NCBI GenBank assembly: GCA_030523275.1
Contig: JAUNIX010000022.1
Coordinates: forward strand, 1-50,221
Direction of reading: 5' to 3'
DNA: 50,221 bases
Source: Lachnospiraceae bacterium
GTDB taxonomy: Bacteria; Bacillota; Clostridia; Lachnospirales; Lachnospiraceae
In this document: piece by piece, positions 7,998 to 15,856 of the stretch
Position numbering within the stretch: the stretch's first letter is position 1
Layout: the number at the start of each line of letters is the position of its first letter
Notes under the pieces: generated by a model
The model's input: only the letters and a program-made list of their open reading frames with translations
Databases searched by the model: none
Told to the model about the DNA's origin: nothing
Program-made: the position numbers and the translations under genes

Positions 7998-8420
7998 TTA
8001 TTTATATTCTTTTTTTTGTTCGATATAAGTAACATAATTGTTGCATCTGATTATATCTCCTAGCAACTTTCGATTTTGTGAATTTCTCATATTATAGAAA
8101 TATACTGGAAGACGATCAATCACATTGCCGTCAATATCATAAATGTCGTTGACAATTTTATCGTATTCATTTTCGATATTTCCATCACCAAAAAAATTCT
8201 CCATCAAATCCACTTCATTTTGTACCTCATCTGGTACTTCATGAATTTCTCCCAAAATCATCTCGTCACCTGGAATCAATGCAGGGTATACTTTTCCTTT
8301 TAAAGCATGAAGTTCTCCCTTCACATATGCATTTCCACGAAAAGAATGATATCCTTTATAATATTTATTATAATTATACATCCCCACACGAAGTGTCCCA
8401 TAAACGAACATCTTTTTCAT
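7998..8420 (-). CDS. Gamma-glutamylcyclotransferase-like protein (AIG2/GGCT fold)
   Basis: A 140-residue protein starting MKKMFVYGTLRVGM; the YGTLR loop is the signature of the gamma-glutamylcyclotransferase/AIG2-like fold and binds the gamma-glutamyl group. GELHALKGKVYPALIPG and GEIHEVPDEV follow, then VDLMENFFG, where the Glu fits the family's catalytic acid. Family members turn gamma-glutamyl-amino acids or amines into 5-oxoproline plus the free amine, though some only share the fold. It overlaps the pcp stop by one base (TAATG), so it is the last gene of DUF969-DUF979-pcp-GGCT. The context supports a 5-oxoproline role: pyroglutamyl peptidase makes the same product. The exact substrate is unknown. 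Confidence 0.82.
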   Translation of the reverse strand: MKKMFVYGTLRVGMYNYNKYYKGYHSFRGNAYVKGELHALKGKVYPALIPGDEMILGEIHEVPDEVQNEVDLMENFFGDGNIENEYDKIVNDIYDIDGNVIDRLPVYFYNMRNSQNRKLLGDIIRCNNYVTYIEQKKEYK

Positions 8421-9061
8421 TAATGTGTCGCACCACCTGTAACTTTGATATCTTCCACTGTCTCAATAATCGCTTCTAAAGCTGCTGTAATTGCTTCTAC
8501 CATCAAATCTTGTGACATAGATGGCATATCCTTTTGAGTAATCACCTGCTGTGGTAAAAATGGAATATGAATAAAACCACTGCGTTTTCCAGGATATTTC
8601 GTTGCAACAAGATGGCATACACCATATGTTACATGATTGCATACAAAAGTTCCTGCTGTATTGGAAACAGAAGCTGGAATTCCCTTTTCCTGAATTTTTT
8701 GTACCATAGACTTGATTGGCAATGTTACAAAATAAGCAGCTGGTCCGTCTGGATATACTGGCTCGTCAATAATCTGATTTCCTTCATTGTCAGGAATTCT
8801 GCAATCATCTATATTAATGCCGACTCTTTCTACCGTAATATCACTTCTTCCACCAGCCTGTCCAATCGAAAGAATCACGTCTGGATCATATTTTGCAATT
8901 GCCTCATCAATTACACGTAATGACTTATGACATACTGTTGGAACTTCTAATTTTATAATCTGACTTCCAGCAATCGTATCCGGAAGCCTTTTTACAGTTT
9001 CAATCGCTGGATTAATAGGTTCTCCTCCAAACGGATCAAAACCGGTAACTAATATTTTCAT
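8420..9061 (-). CDS. pcp: Pyroglutamyl-peptidase I (pyrrolidone-carboxylate peptidase)
   Basis: A cytosolic C15 cysteine peptidase that removes N-terminal pyroglutamate from peptides. The 213 residues match the family length. Motifs are ILVTGFDPFGGEPINPA at the N-terminus, SIGQAGGRSDITVERVGIN carrying the catalytic Glu, NTAGTFVCNHVTYG with the nucleophilic Cys, and SGFIHIPFLPQQ with the catalytic His. It lies 16 bp after the DUF979 gene and is coupled to the GGCT-like gene by a TAATG overlap. The neighbours suggest that the released 5-oxoproline is handled by the two adjacent membrane proteins. No 5-oxoprolinase is in the window. Confidence 0.97.
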   Translation of the reverse strand: MKILVTGFDPFGGEPINPAIETVKRLPDTIAGSQIIKLEVPTVCHKSLRVIDEAIAKYDPDVILSIGQAGGRSDITVERVGINIDDCRIPDNEGNQIIDEPVYPDGPAAYFVTLPIKSMVQKIQEKGIPASVSNTAGTFVCNHVTYGVCHLVATKYPGKRSGFIHIPFLPQQVITQKDMPSMSQDLMVEAITAALEAIIETVEDIKVTGGATH

Positions 9062-9077
9062 CTTTTCTTCTCCTTTA

Positions 9078-10037
9078 TTAAAAACCTAAAACAAGCATCA
9101 AAATAATGTGAACAATAATCATTGTAAGCGCCATCGGAACCTGAGCCTTAATAACAGACCATTTTTCATCTTTTGTCTCTAATACCGCACAAGGTACAAT
9201 ATTAAAGTTCGCAGCCATTGGCGTCATCAATGTTCCACAATATCCAGCCGTCATACCAAGAGCACCGATAATTGCCGGATCTCCTCCCTGCATGATAACA
9301 AACGGAACACCAATTCCTGCTGTAATAACCGTAAACGCAGCAAACGCATTTCCCATGATCATCGTGAAAATAACCATTCCTAATACATAAATCACAACTC
9401 CAATGAAAATATTTCCGCTTGGAACGACAGAAGCGATAATGCCAGAAATGACGTCGCCGACTCCAGCTTCTGAAAATACACTTCCAAGTGCTCCAAGAAG
9501 CTGTGGAAGAAGACACGCTGCACCAACTTGCATCAAAAGACGTGATGTATCTTCTCTTGTATCTGATACTTTCGGTTTGCAAATGGCAAATGCAAGGATT
9601 AAAGCAATCACACAGGCAACACCAGTCATAATCGCACCGTTTAAAGCGGTTGGCGTAGGAACACCATCCACATCTACATTATATTTTACGAAAGATAACA
9701 CTAAAGCGATCACACCAACGGCAAGTGCCGGAAGAAAGATTTTTGTACCAATCCGCTCACTTGCTTCCTGGCGAAATTCTGCTGTAGATTCTGTAAACTC
9801 TCCAATTTTTACCTGTTTTGCTGCAGTCAGACAGCCCATAAATACAAGCATAATACCTACAATAACAGATGGAAGCACTTTACCAAACATAAATATAATA
9901 CCAGTTAATGTCCAAAATAAAATAGTTCCAACCTTTGCCTCTGTGTTCTTTCTGGCTCTATATGCAGTATCAAAGCATACTAATCCACAAAGAACATAGA
10001 AAAATTCTGGAAAATAAATACCTAGAAAATCTGTCAT
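9078..10037 (-). CDS. DUF979 family membrane protein, putative 5-oxoproline transporter subunit
   Basis: A 319-residue polytopic membrane protein with about nine hydrophobic segments; the family has this length. Recognisable parts are FYVLCGLVCFDTAYRA, LLPQLLGALGSVFSEAGVGD and MGNAFAAFTVITAGIGVP, with GYCGTLMTPMAANFNIVP near the C-terminus, resembling conserved loops of permeases of the citrate/ion-transporter type. DUF979 proteins are typically encoded next to DUF969 and pcp and have been named 5-oxoproline transporter subunits for that reason. The gene overlaps the DUF969 gene by 4 nt (ATGA), so the two are probably made in equal amounts and work together. The family call is firm; the substrate rests on gene context. 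Confidence 0.85.
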   Translation of the reverse strand: MTDFLGIYFPEFFYVLCGLVCFDTAYRARKNTEAKVGTILFWTLTGIIFMFGKVLPSVIVGIMLVFMGCLTAAKQVKIGEFTESTAEFRQEASERIGTKIFLPALAVGVIALVLSFVKYNVDVDGVPTPTALNGAIMTGVACVIALILAFAICKPKVSDTREDTSRLLMQVGAACLLPQLLGALGSVFSEAGVGDVISGIIASVVPSGNIFIGVVIYVLGMVIFTMIMGNAFAAFTVITAGIGVPFVIMQGGDPAIIGALGMTAGYCGTLMTPMAANFNIVPCAVLETKDEKWSVIKAQVPMALTMIIVHIILMLVLGF

Positions 10038-10708
10038 TTCTTGCTTCCTCCCTTCACTTTTTTATCAAACATCAATACTTGTACAATGCTTAAAATAATC
10101 GAAATGATCATCACGTAAATAGATGAAGCAGCAATTTCTGCGAGAGTAACATCATATCCGGCAAGAGCAAGTCCTGACTGGATCAGAACAACACTGGCAG
10201 AAGCCGGGAAACAGTTCTGAGCAAAAAAGTTTCCATAATTTTCTGTTGCAGCCGAAAGACCCTTTACCTTTTCTTCCTCTTCTTCTGTCAATGGTTCACC
10301 TTTTGACTTTTCAGCTGCCGCTGCAGTCATAGGAAGAATCAGTGGACGAATAAACTGCACATGTCCTCCAATTCGAATATTAAGTGCTGATGCGGCCGAA
10401 CGAATCACGATCCAAATTGACAACACCTTTCCAGCGGAAGCATTTTTGATCTTACCGATCAGATACGCCGCACGCTCTTTCATTCCATATCTCTCAATAA
10501 TTGCGATAACTGGGAAAATAATTAAAAAGATAGACATTAAACGATTATCCACAAACGAAGAACCGATTACTTCTAGAATATGAACAAAATCCAACCCCGA
10601 TACAAGACCTGTCACAATTCCTGCCACAAGGACAGTTGCTAAAACATCAAGTTTCAAAGCAAATCCCAATACAATGATGAGGATACCAATTAATTTGATA
10701 TACTGCAT
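10034..10708 (-). CDS. DUF969 family membrane protein, putative 5-oxoproline transporter subunit
   Basis: A 224-residue membrane protein, first gene of the 5-oxoproline operon. It starts MQYIKLIGILIIVLGFALK and has about six hydrophobic segments. The loop MKERAAYLIGKIKNASAGK and the half-polar helix RSAASALNIRIGGHVQFIRP are characteristic, and ENYGNFFAQNCFPASASVV lies in the second half. The start was placed at ATG 10708-10706, because AAGGAAGGAGT precedes it at the right distance and the promoter lies upstream. A longer in-frame reading to 10780 would run through the -10 and -35 boxes. It overlaps DUF979 by 4 nt. Transport of 5-oxoproline is inferred from the pcp and GGCT neighbours. Confidence 0.85.
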   Translation of the reverse strand: MQYIKLIGILIIVLGFALKLDVLATVLVAGIVTGLVSGLDFVHILEVIGSSFVDNRLMSIFLIIFPVIAIIERYGMKERAAYLIGKIKNASAGKVLSIWIVIRSAASALNIRIGGHVQFIRPLILPMTAAAAEKSKGEPLTEEEEEKVKGLSAATENYGNFFAQNCFPASASVVLIQSGLALAGYDVTLAEIAASSIYVMIISIILSIVQVLMFDKKVKGGSKK

Positions 10709-10732
10709 GTTAAAACTCCTTCCTTTGATATA

Positions 10733-10780
10733 GTTATTACTGATAACGATTATTATATCAAAAAATGACACTTTCGACAA
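10733..10780 (-). promoter_or_regulatory. Promoter and operator candidate of the DUF969-DUF979-pcp-GGCT operon
   Basis: TTGTCG (10780-10775), 17-bp spacer, TATAAT (10757-10752) on the minus strand. Immediately downstream, at about +5 to +20, is the inverted repeat GTTAT (10733-10737) TACTG ATAAC (10743-10747), placed where a repressor would block the start. No regulator gene is adjacent. Confidence 0.75.
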
Positions 10781-10843
10781 TCATTTCACTATCACTTTAA
10801 TGTAATAATGTAAAATAAATAGCATAAATATATATATTATTAA

Positions 10844-11029
10844 AACAAAAGCGGACAAGTCCGCCTCGAATTCCCTAAATTTCTCAGTTCCTGAAGGACT
10901 TGCTTCGCTTTGTGCGCCAGATGCAGACTGCTGTAAGCAGTCACATTACCTTATGCATCTGGTCGCATCCTCGCGGAGCGTTTTTTATTTCATAGGAAAT
11001 TACAACGTAATTTCCTATGAAATAAAAAA
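10844..11029. repeat. Structured intergenic repeat, full copy A
   Basis: About 186 bp, roughly 94% identical to copy B (15107-15292), and sharing its right-hand 78 bp with copy C (37499-37576). Reading the plus strand it holds these structures: hairpin GCGGACAAGTCCGC (10851-10864); an imperfect AGTTCC/GGACT hairpin; a long-range stem CCAGATGCA/TGCATCTGG that encloses the hairpin GACTGCT-GTA-AGCAGTC; and a terminal perfect 23-bp hairpin with a 3-nt loop (10981-11029). It contains no open reading frame with a ribosome site. Its right end overlaps the T-tract of the pyrD terminator. With the adjacent promoter it accounts for the 365-bp gap between the DUF969 start and pyrD. Confidence 0.9.
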
Positions 11030-11052
11030 GGCATGCCTCTCGACATGCCTTT
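11024..11052 (-). terminator. Terminator of the pyrCFKD operon
   Basis: A 9-bp stem, AAAGGCATG (11027-11035) against CATGCCTTT (11044-11052), lies 22 bp past the pyrD stop. Its T-tract on the minus strand is the first six bases of repeat copy A. Confidence 0.85.
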
Positions 11053-11073
11053 ACTGACTAAAAGTATCTTTTC

Positions 11074-11976
11074 TTATTTTACAATTCCGATCAAATCATT
11101 GATATCTTCAATTTGATGACGTTTCATGTAATCTGCAATTCCATCGATAACTTCCATGGTAGTCATTGGATTATAGAAGTTTGCCGTTCCCACTGAAACA
11201 GCCGTTGCACCTGCCATGATAAATTCGAGGGCATCTGCTGCAGTACTGATACCACCCATTCCAATAATCGGTATTTTAACCGCATTTGCTACTTCATAAA
11301 CCATGCGCACGGCGATTGGTTTGACTGCCGGACCTGAAACCCCACCTGTCTTATTCGCTAACACAAATGCCTGACGTTCCACATCAATCTTCATACCTGT
11401 AAGCGTATTAATCAGCGACACCGCGTCAGCTCCGCCAGCCTCAGCCGCTTTTGCCATCTTAGCAATGCTCGTTACATTCGGACTTAACTTCATGATGATT
11501 GGCTGTTTTGCCTTTGCCTTCACCGCTTTTGTAATCTCATACAGAGCATCTGGATTTTGACCAAACGCAATGCCTCCTTCTTTAACATTTGGACAGGAAA
11601 CGTTGATTTCTAACATGTCAACCGGTTCCTCTCCTAGTCTTTCCACAACCTCTACATAATCTTCCTGACTTCTTCCACAGACATTGACGATAATCGTCGC
11701 ATTATGTTCTTTTAAATATGGAATATCGCGTTTCACAAATACATCGATTCCTGGATTCTGAAGTCCGATTGCATTCATCATCCCGCCACAGGTTTCCGCT
11801 ACACGAGGAGTTGGATTTCCCTCCCATGGGACATTGGCAACCCCTTTGGTCGTCACGGCACCTAACTTACTTAAATCAACAAATTCGCTGTACTCTGCGC
11901 CAGAACCAAACGTTCCTGATGCAACGGTTACAGGATTTTTCCATGTCACTCCTGCAATATTTACCGATAAATTCAT
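11074..11976 (-). CDS. pyrD: Dihydroorotate dehydrogenase B, catalytic subunit
   Basis: This FMN protein oxidises dihydroorotate to orotate, passing electrons to PyrK (class 1B enzyme). The 300 residues have the family size. Seen motifs are NPVTVASGTFGSG at the N-terminus, GLQNPGIDVF, MLEINVSCPNVKEGG with the class-1 active-site Cys, IIMKLSPNVT, and the FMN phosphate loops PIIGMGGIS and AGATAVSVGTANF. It starts inside the stop codon of pyrK (TAATG) and ends the operon pyrC-pyrF-pyrK-pyrD, followed by a terminator and repeat copy A. Pairing with pyrK confirms the NAD-linked type rather than the quinone- or fumarate-linked types. Confidence 0.97.
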   Translation of the reverse strand: MNLSVNIAGVTWKNPVTVASGTFGSGAEYSEFVDLSKLGAVTTKGVANVPWEGNPTPRVAETCGGMMNAIGLQNPGIDVFVKRDIPYLKEHNATIIVNVCGRSQEDYVEVVERLGEEPVDMLEINVSCPNVKEGGIAFGQNPDALYEITKAVKAKAKQPIIMKLSPNVTSIAKMAKAAEAGGADAVSLINTLTGMKIDVERQAFVLANKTGGVSGPAVKPIAVRMVYEVANAVKIPIIGMGGISTAADALEFIMAGATAVSVGTANFYNPMTTMEVIDGIADYMKRHQIEDINDLIGIVK

Positions 11977-12740
11977 TAGATTTCTACCTCCCTTGCATCA
12001 AATACTGGTCCATCTTTGCAAATACGTTTATTTTTCACATGTGTATGATGATCGATGTCTTTTGATTTGCAGACACATCCAAGACAGGCACCAACTCCAC
12101 ATGCCATACGCTCTTCCAAAGAAATCTGCGCCTCAATACCATTTTCCTCCGCAAAAGCTTTGACAGCGCGCAGCATCGGCATTGGACCACATGCATAGAT
12201 TACATCACCTGTGACACCATATTCTTTGATTGCATCCAAAACCGTTCCTTTGATTCCGACCGTCCCGAAATCACTGGATACATAAACATCTCCATATTGT
12301 TCGAACTCCGTTTTTAAGAAATCTTCATCACGATATCCAAGAACGATGCTCTTTTCACAATCCAACTGTTTTGCCAGCTCTAACATCGGTGGAATTCCAA
12401 TTCCACCGCCGATTAAAATTGCCTTTTTGTCTTTTAATGTATATCCATTTCCAAGCGGTCCCATCACATCCAATGAATCACCTTTGGAATATGTACTAAA
12501 TTCCTTTGTGCCTTCACCAACAACGCGATAAACAATGCGAAGTTCTCCCTTATCTTTGTCAATTCCACAAATACTAATCGGTCTTGGGAGAAGCTTGCTG
12601 CCATCATTACTGTATACAGAGATAAACTGTCCGGGTTTTGCACTAAGCGCCATATCTCCTACCGCTAATCTCATATCATAAATATCGGTTGCAATCGATG
12701 TCTGTGATACAATACTGGCTGTTATTTTCGTAATTCCCAT
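11976..12740 (-). CDS. pyrK: Dihydroorotate dehydrogenase B, electron-transfer subunit
   Basis: A 254-residue FAD and [2Fe-2S] protein that passes electrons from PyrD to NAD+. The FAD-binding motif LPRPISICGID lies near residue 52, the NAD-binding loop ILIGGGIGIPPMLELA in the middle, and YACGPMPMLRAV before the cluster domain. The iron-sulfur ligands are in ERMACGVGACLGCVCK and, later, KDGPVFDA follows as in the family. It lies 1 bp after pyrF and overlaps pyrD by one base. It is homologous to the NfnA protein encoded at 18074-18958, which shares the same fold but belongs to another complex. Confidence 0.97.
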   Translation of the reverse strand: MGITKITASIVSQTSIATDIYDMRLAVGDMALSAKPGQFISVYSNDGSKLLPRPISICGIDKDKGELRIVYRVVGEGTKEFSTYSKGDSLDVMGPLGNGYTLKDKKAILIGGGIGIPPMLELAKQLDCEKSIVLGYRDEDFLKTEFEQYGDVYVSSDFGTVGIKGTVLDAIKEYGVTGDVIYACGPMPMLRAVKAFAEENGIEAQISLEERMACGVGACLGCVCKSKDIDHHTHVKNKRICKDGPVFDAREVEI

Positions 12741-12741
12741 T

Positions 12742-13665
12742 TTATTTCTCCCATGCCTGTCTTAAATCTTCCTTCATATCTAGTACTGCCTGACGAGAAG
12801 CATCTGCAAAACCTTCTGCACCGAAAGAAGCATATTTATCCTGTTTGTAAGCTGCAATGATTCCACGAGAAGAATTCACGATCGCACCTAGTCCATCCTC
12901 ATTAAAGAATGGTGCCAAATCTTTTGCCTGACCCCCTTGAGCACCATAACCAGGTACTAAGATATAAGATTTTGGCATAACTTTACGCAACACTTTACCC
13001 ATTTCCGGATAAGTTGCGCCAACAACCGCTCCGACATAACTGTAAGTGTCACCCATATGGTCTTCTCCCCATTGGGCAACTTTCGTAGCAACTTTTTCGT
13101 ATAATGGAGTTCCATCGATCAATTGATCCTGAAATTCTCCACTCGATGGATTGGATGTTTTTACAAGTACAAAGATACCTTTCTTTTCTTCTTTGCAAAC
13201 ATCCACAAATGGTTTTACACCATCGGTTCCCAAATATGGGTTGACGGTTACAAAGTCTTCATCAAATCCACGATATTTTTTGCTTCCGACTGCAACCTGT
13301 CCAACATGACCAACTGCATAAGCCGCAGAAGTAGAACCAATATCACCTCTTTTAATATCGCCGATAATCACTAAATCTTTGCTTTTTGCATATTCACAGG
13401 TCTTTTGAAAAGCAATCAATCCTTCAATCCCAAACTGCTCATACATCGCAATCTGTGGTTTTACGGCTGGAATCAGATCATAAGTTGCATCAATAATTGC
13501 CTTATTATAAGCAAAAATTGCTTCTCCTGCCCCTTTTAACGTTTCTCCATATTCATCGAATGCTTTCTTTTGTACGTGTTCCGGCACATAGTTAAGCATT
13601 GGATCTAAGCCAACAACAATTGGGGCTTCTAATTTCTGGATTTTGTTCACTAATTTATTAATCAT
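12742..13665 (-). CDS. pyrF: Orotidine 5'-phosphate decarboxylase (type 2, long form)
   Basis: PyrF removes CO2 from OMP to give UMP, the last step of the pathway. The product has 307 residues, matching the long type 2 subfamily rather than the 230-residue type. The catalytic Asp-Lys-Asp cluster is in VIIGDIKRGDIGSTSAAY; the start APIVVGLDPMLNYVP and the phosphate-binding end PGYGAQGG and NSSRGIIAAY are also seen. It lies 47 bp after pyrC and 1 bp before pyrK, with a GGAG-type ribosome site (AAAGGAGACTTCC). All signature residues are present. Confidence 0.97.
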   Translation of the reverse strand: MINKLVNKIQKLEAPIVVGLDPMLNYVPEHVQKKAFDEYGETLKGAGEAIFAYNKAIIDATYDLIPAVKPQIAMYEQFGIEGLIAFQKTCEYAKSKDLVIIGDIKRGDIGSTSAAYAVGHVGQVAVGSKKYRGFDEDFVTVNPYLGTDGVKPFVDVCKEEKKGIFVLVKTSNPSSGEFQDQLIDGTPLYEKVATKVAQWGEDHMGDTYSYVGAVVGATYPEMGKVLRKVMPKSYILVPGYGAQGGQAKDLAPFFNEDGLGAIVNSSRGIIAAYKQDKYASFGAEGFADASRQAVLDMKEDLRQAWEK

Positions 13666-13712
13666 TGGAAGTCTCCTTTCAATTTGTTTTTAAAATTGTA
13701 TCATATATAATG

Positions 13713-14978
13713 CTAATTCTCAAATACTACCTTGCCATCACAAATGGTATATTTGATTTTTCCATATAAGTTTTCTCCGACAAACGGTGAATTTGATGAT
13801 TTTGAATAAAATTTGTCCACAGTAAATTGCTCATCGGCATTAAATATCACCAGATCTGCTGGTTTCCCAGCCTCAATACTACCCTGCTCCAAATGATAAA
13901 GCTTGGCTGGATTGAATGTCATCTTCTCCAGCAACTGCATCATCGTCAAATGTCCTGCTTTGACCAGATTCGTCACGCCCAAAGCTAATGATGTCTCCAA
14001 TCCGATAATTCCGCTTGGTGCTTGACCTAATGATTTGGCTTTTTCTTCTGCAGAGTGTGGTGCATGATCTGTCGCAATGATCGTAATCGTATCATCCTTT
14101 AATCCTTCAATAATCTTTTGTCTGTCCCATTCCGTTCTAAGCGGTGGATTCATCCGTGCAAGTGTTCCGTGCTTTAATACAGCTTCTTCATTTAAGGAAA
14201 AATGATGCGGTGATGCTTCTGCAACCACATCTGCTCCACGCTCTCTCGCAAAACGCACCAAATCTACGGAATATCCAGAACTGATGTGCTGAATATCCAC
14301 AGAGGCTCCTGTTTCCAATGCGATCATAACATCTCTTGCCACCATAACATCCTCTGCCAAGTGGGATGCTCCGCCATAACCAAGTTTTGCGGATATCTCG
14401 CCTTTGTTCACTCCCGGGGCATCAATAAAAGATGGATCTTCTTCATGCAAACTAATCGGCATATTACATTCCTTTGCCAATTCCATTGCCTGTTTCAGTT
14501 TAGAAACATTCATCATTGGGATACCATCATCGGTAAATCCAATCGCTCCTGCATCTTTCATTGCCTGGAAGTCAACAAGCTCTTCCCCTTTTAAACCTTT
14601 TGACACTGCACTTGCCTGCAACATTTTGATCGGCAATGTTTTCGCCCGCTCTAAAAGTTCACGTAATGTATCGACATTATCAATCACAGGTTTTGTATTC
14701 GCCATACAGACAACTGTCGTAAATCCTCCAGCCGCGGCAGCCAAACTTCCCGTCTGAATGTCTTCTTTATAAGTAAATCCCGGATCACGAAAATGAACAT
14801 GAACATCAATCAATCCAGGTGCTACGATACAGCCGCTCGCATCAATTACTTGTTCGTACTCTGCATTTTCATCCTGCTTTCCAATCGTTACAATCTTGTC
14901 ATTTTCAATCACGATATCTGTCACTTCATCCAATCGCGTTTTTGGATCTATGACTCTTCCGTTTTTAATTAAAATCAT
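13713..14978 (-). CDS. pyrC: Dihydroorotase
   Basis: A zinc amidohydrolase that cyclises N-carbamoyl-aspartate to dihydroorotate. The 421 residues are typical of the class I bacterial enzyme. Metal ligands are visible in LIDVHVHFRDPG near residue 60, with HEED, QHISS and the late ATDHAPHSAEEK segment. The flanking KNGRVIDPKTRLDEV and KPADLVIFNADEQF are also family features. It is the first gene of pyrC-pyrF-pyrK-pyrD and has a GGGAGG ribosome site. Its upstream region (14979-15106) holds AT-rich promoter-like words (TATGAT, TTGTTT) but no clear -35/-10 pair, then repeat copy B. pyrB and the carbamoyl-phosphate synthase genes are not in the window. Confidence 0.97.
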   Translation of the reverse strand: MILIKNGRVIDPKTRLDEVTDIVIENDKIVTIGKQDENAEYEQVIDASGCIVAPGLIDVHVHFRDPGFTYKEDIQTGSLAAAAGGFTTVVCMANTKPVIDNVDTLRELLERAKTLPIKMLQASAVSKGLKGEELVDFQAMKDAGAIGFTDDGIPMMNVSKLKQAMELAKECNMPISLHEEDPSFIDAPGVNKGEISAKLGYGGASHLAEDVMVARDVMIALETGASVDIQHISSGYSVDLVRFARERGADVVAEASPHHFSLNEEAVLKHGTLARMNPPLRTEWDRQKIIEGLKDDTITIIATDHAPHSAEEKAKSLGQAPSGIIGLETSLALGVTNLVKAGHLTMMQLLEKMTFNPAKLYHLEQGSIEAGKPADLVIFNADEQFTVDKFYSKSSNSPFVGENLYGKIKYTICDGKVVFEN

Positions 14979-15106
14979 AGGTTCCCTCCCAGAAATTATA
15001 TTTCTTGAATAAGATTTTTTCTTTATTTTATCATATCTATTTTTAGAATACCATAAACAATCCCCTTTGAGACAAAAATATGGTGACAGCTACTCATACG
15101 AAACAG

Positions 15107-15292
15107 AACAAAGGCGGACAAGTCCGCCTCGAACTCCCTAAATCTCTCAGTCCCCGAGGGACTTGCTTCGCTTTGTGCGCCAGATGCAGACTGCTGTAAG
15201 CAGTCACATTACCTTATGCATCTGGTCGCATCCTCGCGGATCGTTTTTTGTTTCATGGAAATTATAACGTAATTTCCTATGAAACAAAAAAA
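15107..15292. repeat. Structured intergenic repeat, full copy B
   Basis: Second full copy, with about ten differences from copy A over about 185 bp. Here the first hairpin is extended (GGCGGAC-AA-GTCCGCC), and AGTCCC-CGA-GGGACT is a perfect 6-bp hairpin. The CCAGATGCA/TGCATCTGG stem and its inner hairpin are identical to copy A. The terminal hairpin has a paired change: T-T-T-A becomes T-T-T-G on one arm and the opposing T becomes C, which keeps the base pair. The right end merges into the T-tract of the next gene's terminator. It accounts for most of the 357-bp gap between pyrC and the small exported-protein gene. Confidence 0.9.
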
Positions 15293-15316
15293 GAAGGAAC
15301 TTTCGCTCCTTCTTTT
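15286..15316 (-). terminator. Terminator of the small exported-protein gene
   Basis: A 10-bp stem, AAAAGAAGGA (15289-15298) against TCCTTCTTTT (15307-15316), with an 8-nt loop lies just past the stop at 15336. Its T-tract on the minus strand is shared with the end of repeat copy B. Confidence 0.85.
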
Positions 15317-15335
15317 ATCTATCAAAGATAATGCA

Positions 15336-15767
15336 TTATGCTAATTCCTGCTCTAAGTTGGCAATTGCTTCTTTTACTGCTTCATCCGAAATTGTCTTAT
15401 CAGAATCAATTGTAATCACATAACTCTTGCCAGCTACTGTAACACCAGCAACTACGCTTTCTCCATCTTCTTTGATTACATGATGGAAATATCCATTGTC
15501 AAGTGCAACCTCATCACTGACCTCATAGGATTGTCCTTTGTCTTCTAAATCAACAACCTGCTGGGAAATGGTTTCACTGACATCTTCATCGAGAATTTCT
15601 CCACCGTCTTCACATTCCATATAGTTAATATTCAATTGTTCCATCACTTGGTCTGGATCTGCAGCTTCTACATAATTCTTACGATTTATGAACAAGCATC
15701 CGACTAAACCTAAACAAAGACCCATGCCGACAAATAACTTTTTATTGAAATACTTCATCTTTCTCAT
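15336..15767 (-). CDS. Small exported or membrane-anchored protein of unknown function
   Basis: A 143-residue protein beginning MRKMKYFNKKLFVGMGLCLG. Basic residues and one hydrophobic segment (about 10-27) make a signal peptide or anchor, with VEAADP a possible cleavage site. GLVGCLF contains a Cys but does not form a good lipobox. The mature part is acidic, with a cystatin/PepSY-like alternation of strands (VVAGVTVAGKSYVITIDSD) and a C-terminal helix. The start was placed at ATG 15767-15765: GGAGG lies 8 nt before it, and a longer in-frame reading would cover the -10 box. It has its own promoter and terminator. No known family was recognised. Confidence 0.75.
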   Translation of the reverse strand: MRKMKYFNKKLFVGMGLCLGLVGCLFINRKNYVEAADPDQVMEQLNINYMECEDGGEILDEDVSETISQQVVDLEDKGQSYEVSDEVALDNGYFHHVIKEDGESVVAGVTVAGKSYVITIDSDKTISDEAVKEAIANLEQELA

Positions 15768-15800
15768 AACCATTTCCTCCGTATTCCTTATGATGGTTTT

Positions 15801-15828
15801 ATTATACACAATAAATATAACAATTCAA
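15801..15828 (-). promoter_or_regulatory. Promoter of the small exported-protein gene
   Basis: TTGAAT (15828-15823), 16-bp spacer, TATAAT (15806-15801) on the minus strand, about 33 nt upstream of the chosen ATG. Confidence 0.75.
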
Positions 15829-15856
15829 GGCAAATAGTATTACAATATTATGATGT

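Noticed and set aside
10709..10780. Long N-terminal reading of the DUF969 gene
   Set aside because: It covers the -10 and -35 boxes; ATG 10708 has a strong ribosome site.
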